Virus record (IMG/VR): IMGVR_UViG_3300044959_000068
Coordinates: 1-20,160 of that record
DNA length: 20,160 nt
Source: a virus
Reading direction: 5' to 3' (one strand)
Under the pieces are notes generated by a model that was not told the origin of the DNA, ran no database searches, and saw nothing but the letters and a program-made list of their open reading frames with translations. Of this stretch, positions 6,492-14,279 are shown in pieces. Each line of letters opens with the position of its first letter. Within the stretch, counting starts at the first letter, position 1. The translations under genes were made by a program, and so were the position numbers.

Positions 6492-9098
6492 CTACTTATT
6501 AAAAAATTTGCTTGCGGTTCTACTAACCATAGTATTACCTAAAGCTGCTCTAATGTTTCTTCTACTGTTGTTTACGGGAACAGTATCATCTACATCAGAG
6601 TCACTAAAGGATGCAGATGGATTTATTGGTAGATTCCCTTCCACCGCAGCCTTACGCACCGCCTGGCTAGGCTCATTCTTAGCCTGCCGCAATGCCTGAA
6701 CACTAATGCCAACTGGTTGCAGATGCTTAATGTCATTTTCTAGCGCATCAAATGCTTCATCACTCATTGCAACCAGTTCTGCAGCTCTATCAACCATAGA
6801 CGAGGCAGTAGCCTCAAATCCATCTGAGGTAGCCTCTATTAATGTAGAAGCAGTAACTGGGTCCATGCCAGGGTAAAATTCATCGCCGCCAAGGTCTAGC
6901 TCTGACGTCAGCACATCAAACATACGGGCCTTCATGGGGCTAGATTCCAGATTCAATGCCTGGCGCTTAGCAGCTAGCTTTAATGCCCTAGCAAATTTAG
7001 ACTTTAGTGATTCAAATACCTCAGACTTAATATTAGCAAGACGCGACTTATATAGCTTCTCAACTCGTGCAACGTGCTTCTTAGCTAAATCAGTAACTGC
7101 GGCCCTAACCTTTAGGCCTAACGCAGCTTCACGTGCAGATGCCTGCATACCAGGCTCTGTTGAGCCATCCTGTGACAGCGGATCATAATCATCTGGTATT
7201 AGTTCAAATGGCTCATCTTCTAGATCTGAAGAACCAACAATATCATCTTCAGCAGCCATCTGCGCGGTCTTAGACTTCGACTTATTATTCGACTTACTAT
7301 AAGAAAAGTCTAAATGTAGATCTTCAAGCGTAGACTTGGGCGCCTTACCATGCCCTTCATTATCTGCATGTTCCTCACCGGCCAACGGCTTCATACCAGT
7401 TGGCTGTTCAGCATTATCACGAACGGCGTCATCAAGAGTAGAATCACTCAAATCTCTCTTCTTACGCTTCTCTGCGCGATCAGAATGCTCATCATCCAAC
7501 GTACTACCAGCTGGCTTACCACGCATGTCGCCATACATATCATCATCGCCACCTTCAATTGATGGCTTCTTGTCACCCTCGCTACGCCCACCGGCAAAAT
7601 CTTCAACATGGAACTCTAAAACCTGGCCAATGCGTGGTGATGCAATAGCATTGTACTTCTCCATGGTCTCCACAAGACCACGAGACGCTATGCTGGTTAA
7701 CACTTCAACAGCTATCTTCTTTGCAGACTCCCTATCAGTAGGCTTATCCTTAGGCCTGATAAGGAAAAGACTACCACGCTTTGTACCTACAGTCACATTA
7801 CCAGCATTTGTAACAGTGACTTCAACATCATTATATGCATTCTTAAACATCAAGTTGGTACCCACAGTCTGCTCCTCAATTTTGTCAATATCAGCTTCAA
7901 TGTTTTTCAAAACAGCGCTTCTAGCCACCTCTGCCGGGGCTGGAGAAGCTGTATCACTAAGTATACCTATTTCAGCAGGCGAAACATCACCTTGGCTATC
8001 TAACTTTTTCTCTGTGTACTCGTCAATAGACATCGCACCACTAGTATAATTAGGGTCGAGCTTCTGCTTTAACTTCAGATATAGAGCAGGGTGCATGTCC
8101 TTAATTGACTCAAGCTCATTTAAAATATCTTCTTTATCAGTAGGCTCAGCGCCAGCGCCAACAGCCTGCGCATACTTCGCAACAGCCGCCTCCAATTTAG
8201 ATATCCTATTGGCTAGAATTAAATTCTCTGATTCTAGCTGCAGACTAGCTGGTGCTACCTCGAGCAATTCCTTCTGCCTTGCTGTTGGATCAGCTGGCTG
8301 ATCTACACGTGAAATTTCTGTAAATTCAACCTCACCGCACTTCTCGAAAGACATTTTCATGCTACCTGATGCGGTCTTATACTGCTTCTTCTTGTTACTG
8401 CCGCGTATGTGCTCACAAAATTGTGACGCAGATCTGGCCCTATTACCACATATACTACAGTCAGTATAGCCAGCAGTACATCCCATCGACAGCCCATCTA
8501 ATGCCCCGGTTTTAACGCCATGAGCAAACGTAGGGTCTTTCTTCGTGTCGATGGCTAGTAAAAGTTCAACAAATTCATCCTTAACTACAGTGCCACACTT
8601 CTTACAATATATACCAGTCTCATCATCTCTATTTTCACGCGCAGCAGTCTTAGTACCACAGCTAGGACACTGCTCCAACGGCGGCGATTTATCGTTATAA
8701 TATGCATCTATAACCACACCACGTGCTGTCTTAGGGTTATCAGCCTTGTGATTAATATGGTGAGGCTTACCTATAAATGTCTGGAAAACTGCAGCATTAC
8801 GCTGATGGTCAAAACGCAACAATTCATTACGTGGGAAAGCATCACCATTTTCGTTAGGTACCTCTGCAGTCACAGCCCTAACTACTTCATATAGGTAATC
8901 CTTAGGATTATTTGATATATTATATTTATCAGCCGTGATATTCAATATATCCTGTATCTTAATACTCCCCCTAGCTGCCTCCTTATAATGGGACTCCTTC
9001 GATGCATTCTTCAAGAAACGTAATGACTGCGAATCGGCATCGTATTCTGCCTCAGCAATCCATTCAAGTGGAATTTTAGCAGTCTTCCAAAATCCCAT
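6492..9098 (-). CDS. Prohead protease fused to a scaffold-like region, 868 aa
   Basis: The N-terminal third resembles phage prohead proteases: an ENGDAFPRNELL segment (residues 83-94), then GKPHHINHKAD with likely catalytic His117, and DGLSMGC with likely catalytic Ser204. VEFTEISRVDQPADPTA (257-273) matches the family's closing strand. Such enzymes digest the scaffold and trim the capsid during maturation. Two Cys clusters interrupt this domain: C144/C147/C165/C168 and C214/C217/C228 with H230, suggesting two bound zincs. Residues from about 285 onward are charged and coiled-coil-like, with a small folded segment near 417-500, an acidic linker (500-650) carrying STLDD, STLDD and STLED, and a helical C-terminus, as expected for an internal scaffold. 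Several phages encode these as separate genes. The stop is TAG at 6494-6492. A purine-rich GGGAT lies upstream of the ATG. Active-site assignment is by motif only. Confidence 0.85.
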   Translation of the reverse strand: MGFWKTAKIPLEWIAEAEYDADSQSLRFLKNASKESHYKEAARGSIKIQDILNITADKYNISNNPKDYLYEVVRAVTAEVPNENGDAFPRNELLRFDHQRNAAVFQTFIGKPHHINHKADNPKTARGVVIDAYYNDKSPPLEQCPSCGTKTAARENRDDETGIYCKKCGTVVKDEFVELLLAIDTKKDPTFAHGVKTGALDGLSMGCTAGYTDCSICGNRARSASQFCEHIRGSNKKKQYKTASGSMKMSFEKCGEVEFTEISRVDQPADPTARQKELLEVAPASLQLESENLILANRISKLEAAVAKYAQAVGAGAEPTDKEDILNELESIKDMHPALYLKLKQKLDPNYTSGAMSIDEYTEKKLDSQGDVSPAEIGILSDTASPAPAEVARSAVLKNIEADIDKIEEQTVGTNLMFKNAYNDVEVTVTNAGNVTVGTKRGSLFLIRPKDKPTDRESAKKIAVEVLTSIASRGLVETMEKYNAIASPRIGQVLEFHVEDFAGGRSEGDKKPSIEGGDDDMYGDMRGKPAGSTLDDEHSDRAEKRKKRDLSDSTLDDAVRDNAEQPTGMKPLAGEEHADNEGHGKAPKSTLEDLHLDFSYSKSNNKSKSKTAQMAAEDDIVGSSDLEDEPFELIPDDYDPLSQDGSTEPGMQASAREAALGLKVRAAVTDLAKKHVARVEKLYKSRLANIKSEVFESLKSKFARALKLAAKRQALNLESSPMKARMFDVLTSELDLGGDEFYPGMDPVTASTLIEATSDGFEATASSMVDRAAELVAMSDEAFDALENDIKHLQPVGISVQALRQAKNEPSQAVRKAAVEGNLPINPSASFSDSDVDDTVPVNNSRRNIRAALGNTMVSRTASKFFNK

Positions 9099-9111
9099 TT
9101 TAATATCCCTA

Positions 9112-9312
9112 TTATTCAGACCTAGGCTTTACATTCCCATCTGGTAAATGATTTACCACTTTCACATTCGTAGAATTTATGCCACAATTAGTGGCATCAG
9201 CATCAGCGTCACATTTAACATCAGTTTCGTCTGTGCTGTCGCCCTTAGAACGATTGCCATTAAGCGGATCTACTACGCCCAACACAAATGCCTTACCATA
9301 CTTTACAAACAT
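9112..9312 (-). CDS. Hypothetical small acidic protein, 66 aa
   Basis: I do not recognise this protein. I chose the ATG at 9312 because AGAGG sits 8 bases upstream; the frame continues to a further ATG at 9345 with no such site. The N-terminal 20 residues are hydrophobic and basic (MFVKYGKAFVLGVVDPLNG), followed by a strongly acidic, Ser/Thr/Asp-rich tail with two cysteines. It lies between the portal and the protease/scaffold gene, 46 bases after the portal and 13 before the fusion. In T4 this slot holds the small prohead-core genes 67 and 68. The position invites the same role here, but I see no sequence evidence for homology. Confidence 0.7.
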   Translation of the reverse strand: MFVKYGKAFVLGVVDPLNGNRSKGDSTDETDVKCDADADATNCGINSTNVKVVNHLPDGNVKPRSE

Positions 9313-9358
9313 GCTAAATACCTCTGCATAAATAATTAATGCCAATTACTGTCCAGCA

Positions 9359-11620
9359 TCACCCTATTCCAGTCAGAATATTGTCAGTGTTTACTGGGCC
9401 AGAATTTTTAATCTCAGCTGCAATATTTTTTACTACATCCATAAATTCTTCATCAGACATGTTTTCATTGATTCTGTCTTCTAACGATTTCAATGCGCTA
9501 AATTCCATTGGCGCACGTAGTACTGATTCTTTTTCCAATATTGTACGCAAATCGTCTATATCTACATCTGGATACCCGTGATCAACAAGGTAATCTTCAA
9601 TAAGATCCCACATCATATTAGTATCACCAGATGAAACCGCTTTCTTAAATGAACGCGTCATCCCAAGCTGCTGCCAAAAAGCAGAATCTGTCTTCCCCTC
9701 AGTTATCAAATCTTTAAGTGACGCTACTTCCTCGGCATCCCAGTTACCATACTTATCATCTACCCATATATTAGATGTTAATGACTCAATAGAAGATCTA
9801 CCAGGGGCACCATCTCGCTTCTTAGCCCCAGATCTCATGCTCCTCTTTGAAGCTCCTGGAATAGCTGGTGGTGGCTCACTTCCCGCTTCTCCAGTACCTG
9901 GGGCACCACCAGCAGGTTCGCCAATGGACTGGCCTTCTCCAGTATCACCAATATCAGCACCACCCTCACCCATACCACCACCAGTAGGTGGCGGCGGCAT
10001 ACCACCACCTCCACCGCCAACCATAGGCGCTCCGCCACCACCTTTACCCTGCTGCTGGTTAGTAGTAGGCAAAAACTGCTTCTCAAACTCCATTTCTCGA
10101 TGTATTTTCTTAGTCTCTTCCTCAAAGGAGTATCCGACAGCGGCCATCTTAGAAGTCTTAGAGAATTTCACACCGAGACTCTCTAATGCAGACATCGCAC
10201 TAATTAGACTGTCATTTATCTGTGGGTCAAGAGTCTTATCCCATACTATCTTAGGTACTATATATGCATTATCTTCAATAAGTTCTCGCTGTGACCTCTT
10301 AACCCTAAACCTATGCGTTATCTCGGACGGCTTAGGTCTAATCCAACCATTTATTTCTGCAACTATCCTAAAGAATTTAGGATACAAAAACTTTTGCTCA
10401 AAAAACATCCGTAGTGATTTCAGCCTCTGTAAAAACACTTGTAGCCCAGTAGCCGCACTCGCGTATGTAACCTCACCGTGCAAAAAGCTCTTACTAATAC
10501 CAAGCGCAACAAGTTTAATGCGTTCTAGTATATCCCACTCACGACCAATAGACAGCGACCTGTCGGTAGTGCCGATAGTTTCAAACTGTATCCCATAATG
10601 GTATACAAGCCACGCATTTGGGTCCTGCTCAGCCTGGGCCAATAGCTCCAACAACTTCTTCTCCTGCTCTGGTGGTGGTATGAATCCAGTGGCAGCGTTA
10701 CCTAATTTCGCAACCTTCAGTGGGGCCGCATGCCGTCTTGCAGTTTGTATTGTTGCATTAAATATTGCATCCTCTAGCATCAGAACTCGCCACATTCTAC
10801 TGATTATAGATGTGCCACGAGTATCATATGGATGTAATTTTCTAGGTATAAATGTACAATTTATTGGGGACAAAACTATACTCTGTTTAGAGTACAGTTT
10901 TGACAACAACTCTGGTGGCATTTTATTACGAATCTTTACCAACTGCGGGTCATCAGACAGCAATACAGCGCGCAGTTTATCGTCTGGAATAAACTGTACA
11001 ACCGGATCCATTTTAATAAATGGAGTATCTATTATTTGTATCTGGTCAGGGTTGTGGAGCGAAATATAAGTAAATATACCCTTTGAATCATCAAAAAACA
11101 AGTGCGGAATTACTTCACCTACTACCAGAAACTCACGCACGAAATATGGAAGCATCGCCAGTATCTGGGTTTCAGATACCATCCTCTCATATGTATGTCT
11201 CACCTCACCTTCAACACCCTCACCTGTAAGTTCAAAATTACTCCATGGTAGTTCAGAATACAAATCTATTGCATTACCAATTACTGGGTCTAGCTTAAAA
11301 AACAACCTCCAATATCTATTAGCTAGTATTCTGTGTACTGGATACTGCTGACGATCTGGGCTTGCAAACTCTGGTTGATATGGAGTCTGTTGTGTTATGA
11401 GCGTATTTGATGCATTGCCACCGGTGTTATTTACATTTAGTGATTGCGCAGTCCTACGCACATCCCACGATGCGCCCTCAGGAAGCTCAGATTCAAATAA
11501 TGACCTAAACCTATAAGACACATCACAGCTATTAACTATAGCCGGATCAAGCTTAGACATGCGCTCATGTAACTCAGCTACCTGCTGTGGCGTAAGCCCG
11601 TGTATCGTATCATCACTCAT
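9359..11620 (-). CDS. Portal protein (head-tail connector), 753 aa
   Basis: The portal is a dodecameric ring at one capsid vertex, the channel for DNA entry and the docking site for terminase. Recognisable parts include an N-terminal region with HRILANRYWRLFFKLDPVIG (residues 96-115), a strand-rich wing near 165-260, FIPRKLHPYDTRGTS leading into the long helical stem, and a crown-side segment ending at about residue 515. A low-complexity Gly/Pro linker (about 522-590) follows, then a separate acidic helical domain (about 615-753) that ordinary portals lack. The start at 11620 has only a weak ribosome site. A 30-base gap separates it from the 196-aa gene. I name the family from the Arg-, Pro- and Asp-containing stem motifs, the length and the position two genes after TerL; T4 gp20-type portals are the closest comparison I can offer. 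Confidence 0.88.
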   Translation of the reverse strand: MSDDTIHGLTPQQVAELHERMSKLDPAIVNSCDVSYRFRSLFESELPEGASWDVRRTAQSLNVNNTGGNASNTLITQQTPYQPEFASPDRQQYPVHRILANRYWRLFFKLDPVIGNAIDLYSELPWSNFELTGEGVEGEVRHTYERMVSETQILAMLPYFVREFLVVGEVIPHLFFDDSKGIFTYISLHNPDQIQIIDTPFIKMDPVVQFIPDDKLRAVLLSDDPQLVKIRNKMPPELLSKLYSKQSIVLSPINCTFIPRKLHPYDTRGTSIISRMWRVLMLEDAIFNATIQTARRHAAPLKVAKLGNAATGFIPPPEQEKKLLELLAQAEQDPNAWLVYHYGIQFETIGTTDRSLSIGREWDILERIKLVALGISKSFLHGEVTYASAATGLQVFLQRLKSLRMFFEQKFLYPKFFRIVAEINGWIRPKPSEITHRFRVKRSQRELIEDNAYIVPKIVWDKTLDPQINDSLISAMSALESLGVKFSKTSKMAAVGYSFEEETKKIHREMEFEKQFLPTTNQQQGKGGGGAPMVGGGGGGMPPPPTGGGMGEGGADIGDTGEGQSIGEPAGGAPGTGEAGSEPPPAIPGASKRSMRSGAKKRDGAPGRSSIESLTSNIWVDDKYGNWDAEEVASLKDLITEGKTDSAFWQQLGMTRSFKKAVSSGDTNMMWDLIEDYLVDHGYPDVDIDDLRTILEKESVLRAPMEFSALKSLEDRINENMSDEEFMDVVKNIAAEIKNSGPVNTDNILTGIG

Positions 11621-11650
11621 ATGAACGCACCGTTATCAAGCCAAAATTGA

Positions 11651-12241
11651 CTACTTACGATATATTAGCTTGCGTTTCTTGGGATCTCTAGGTATTGAGA
11701 GGTCAGATCTATCACAGCCTGCACCATATTTATTTTCATCGGCAGCAGGCCCTTCAATAAGGGCAACACCATCCTTATCGATGTCAGCACCCTTCACTAT
11801 ATCGCCATCATCATCAAATCTGGTGCCGAGTGGGCCATAAGCATCAGAATACGGTGGCTCAACCTTACCTAGCTTAACATCAGTGTCCTCGCTCGTGTTT
11901 TCATCAATATATGAATCATCTATGTTATCGTACCCTGGTGTATGTTTGCCAGGAGACAAAATATCGTCGATACTAAACGGGCCAGATGCCGCGCTGCGCC
12001 TTCTACGCACATTAAATGCACGCCCTTCTATCCTACGCATCTGCCCAAAATCCATTTCAGCATTATCTCGCTGCATTTGTTCGCCTGATGGGAATGCATC
12101 CTCTTGTTCTAACTCATATTCAGACGGTATATCGATTGCTTCATCAACAACATTCACAGCCGCCCTTATAATACGATCCACCAAACTCTCCCTTAACATG
12201 TTAGCAAATCTGCCCTTATATAATCTATGTATCCTAGTCAT
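11651..12241 (-). CDS. Hypothetical acidic protein between terminase and portal, 196 aa
   Basis: I do not recognise this protein. It is 196 residues long, with a short basic N-terminus and amphipathic helix (about 1-38), a basic cluster RRRR near residue 80, then a long acidic region rich in Asp and Glu and probably disordered, and a basic end (DPKKRKLIYRK). No cysteine motif or enzymatic signature is visible apart from a lone Cys near the C-terminus. Its ATG overlaps the TAA of the terminase gene as TAATG, so translation is coupled to TerL. Placement between the packaging motor and the portal suggests a role in head assembly or packaging, for example an adaptor or internal head protein, but this is context only. 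Confidence 0.7.
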   Translation of the reverse strand: MTRIHRLYKGRFANMLRESLVDRIIRAAVNVVDEAIDIPSEYELEQEDAFPSGEQMQRDNAEMDFGQMRRIEGRAFNVRRRRSAASGPFSIDDILSPGKHTPGYDNIDDSYIDENTSEDTDVKLGKVEPPYSDAYGPLGTRFDDDGDIVKGADIDKDGVALIEGPAADENKYGAGCDRSDLSIPRDPKKRKLIYRK

Positions 12242-14271
12242 TACCAGCCTCGTTTAGAGAACATTGGCCTATATAGCTTGGCGCCACTTTCCCAATAATT
12301 TGATCCAATCTGCTCGCGGCGCAACCTATTTTCAATAGAATTAGAATCACTAATATCTGATACTATAGATTGTACCATCCAATTAGCATGTACAACTACA
12401 GTAGCAACGTCATCTGAATTCCAGCCCCTACGCTCACCCTTCTGTGGGTTGTACACTTTCTTAAGGTCAGGTGACCGTTCTAAATGCTCTAGTTCGTAAA
12501 AAGCAAGCCCCTGTGCAGACATAAATGGCGGATCAAGCATATGATCATTTTCCGCAGGGGGTAGCATACGCACCTTAGAATAGTTTACATCATTCAAAAA
12601 CTTCAAGAACATATCAACGGTTGTACCCTTAGACGCACAATTAATACCACGCTCCCTAAGCTGCTGTATAAGATATGTTGACTGCCATCGGTCGAAATCT
12701 ATCCTAGATATGATATAGTACTTTGACAGCTTCTCAACAGCCTTAACAACAAAATCGAACCATATGTCCCTACGTGGTGATTGTTCCGGGAGCAGTCTGT
12801 ATACCCAGTCATACACAGTAACTAACTGCTTGCCCTCTGGTGTATCAACCCACTCACCATGCGCACACGCAGCGGCAAACTGGTCAAATGAGGCGCCAGC
12901 ATCAAACGCTATATATCTCTCACCATTCCTTGATAGATTGGCAGATTCAACCACAGCAGATATATATTCACGACCAGTTTGATCTATGTGATTAATCTTC
13001 TTGAATGTGGCTGTTGGCTTTAGATCTTTTTGGATAGCAAGCTCCCTGAACCTATCTGGATCCTGTATAAATGGCGATGCAGCGGTTGGTGGACGAGCAC
13101 CAAAGTCGCGCATTGCACCTATCGGGTCTTTCGCAAAATCGTCATCAAACATCGACCTAGGCTGGTCAGGATTGAATTCCCATGTGGCATAATGTCCATA
13201 ATACATGCCATTTATTTCTGGTGCCTGGCGCAATAACCTCATGGCTTTATCAGATTCTGATATTGGAGACGACAATGAAAACATCGACCCAAACCATGGC
13301 GCATCCTTCTTAGACAATGCGGCAGACCTTACAGTCCTAAGAGAGTTTTCAAGCACACGATACGCCTCATCAGCGGACCGAGACGAATCTTTACCATCAA
13401 ATCTTGCAAGCTCATCTATAAATGCAACCACACGTGTTCTACCTGCCATCCCAGAAGAGCTTGAATTCAATGAATTAATTTTCAAATTCAAAAACCCATT
13501 AATTATATATTTATCACGCTCTTCATACGTCCATGGTCTTGCCCCATTAACTGTGGTCTGCCTCATCTCTAATGACTTAATCCATCTTATATAACGATCA
13601 AACCACGGGCTAGACCCACGAATAGCCACGAACCTAGCCCAGATGGTATCTGCAGCCTGCACCTCAGTTGCAGCAGTAAACGTCATTTCAAATGGCTGCC
13701 TAGGCAATTGATTAAAATACGATGAAATGCCACCAGGAAATGAATGACCTATATTTATTAGCCTATGCTCTACATATGTGCCAATCATCGCTGCCACAGA
13801 TGACTTCCCTGAGCGCATCCCACACACCAAATGCATCTGATTATAGATTTTCAACAAGCCATCTGCTATAAGCTCAGACCTAGTAGAGCCACATGAAGGG
13901 CAAACATCTTCACCATGGCTCTTAGACCACCTTAAGAGATTCTCTGATTCTAGATATTCTCTACCCTTACCCCAGCAGTCTTTCGCCTCGTCACTCTGGT
14001 CATTACAACTTGGCAATGGGCATCTAAGTTGGAAAAAGTCTCTTATAATCTGGTATTGCCTCACATGCCGATATAATGACTCTATTCCTAGGTACTCAGG
14101 CCGTATAACCCATTCAATTGCATTCGGCGCTGGAGTGATGAAATACTCTAGATCTTGGTCTGCAGCCTGCGTAGTATTATCTACGCGCTTATCTATATGG
14201 GCAGACGCTTCAGCTTGCAGTTTTGTTCGTAGTCCTGCTAAGAACCCATCAAGATCATGGTCCCTAGCCAT
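12241..14271 (-). CDS. terL: Terminase large subunit (DNA-packaging ATPase and nuclease)
   Basis: TerL pumps DNA into the prohead and cuts it to genome length. Walker A is at residues 150-158 (CGMRSGKSS), Walker B at 281-287 (VVAFIDE), with the catalytic Glu287 after Asp286. The C-terminal nuclease shows the RNase H-like acidic set: Asp457 in YIAFDAGAS, Asp525 and Asp527 in RIDFDRWQSTY, and Asp620 and Asp621 near the end. Before Walker A, the pairs C84/C89 and C124/C127 could hold a zinc ion, an uncommon addition for this family. The 676-residue length is at the large end for the family. GGAGA precedes the ATG, and the gene ends in a TAATG overlap with the next. The packaging class (headful or cos) cannot be told from this sequence. 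Confidence 0.95.
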   Translation of the reverse strand: MARDHDLDGFLAGLRTKLQAEASAHIDKRVDNTTQAADQDLEYFITPAPNAIEWVIRPEYLGIESLYRHVRQYQIIRDFFQLRCPLPSCNDQSDEAKDCWGKGREYLESENLLRWSKSHGEDVCPSCGSTRSELIADGLLKIYNQMHLVCGMRSGKSSVAAMIGTYVEHRLINIGHSFPGGISSYFNQLPRQPFEMTFTAATEVQAADTIWARFVAIRGSSPWFDRYIRWIKSLEMRQTTVNGARPWTYEERDKYIINGFLNLKINSLNSSSSGMAGRTRVVAFIDELARFDGKDSSRSADEAYRVLENSLRTVRSAALSKKDAPWFGSMFSLSSPISESDKAMRLLRQAPEINGMYYGHYATWEFNPDQPRSMFDDDFAKDPIGAMRDFGARPPTAASPFIQDPDRFRELAIQKDLKPTATFKKINHIDQTGREYISAVVESANLSRNGERYIAFDAGASFDQFAAACAHGEWVDTPEGKQLVTVYDWVYRLLPEQSPRRDIWFDFVVKAVEKLSKYYIISRIDFDRWQSTYLIQQLRERGINCASKGTTVDMFLKFLNDVNYSKVRMLPPAENDHMLDPPFMSAQGLAFYELEHLERSPDLKKVYNPQKGERRGWNSDDVATVVVHANWMVQSIVSDISDSNSIENRLRREQIGSNYWESGAKLYRPMFSKRGW

Positions 14272-14279
14272 AGTGTCTC

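Noticed and set aside
7336-8049. A 237-codon plus-strand frame opposite the protease/scaffold gene
   Set aside because: Antisense shadow with Ser/Leu-rich low complexity and no motif; the minus strand carries the intact 868-codon gene.
9837-10598. A 253-codon plus-strand frame opposite the portal gene
   Set aside because: It is the antisense of the Gly/Pro linker and portal core, and its Pro-rich start mirrors the linker codons. The portal frame has recognisable family structure.
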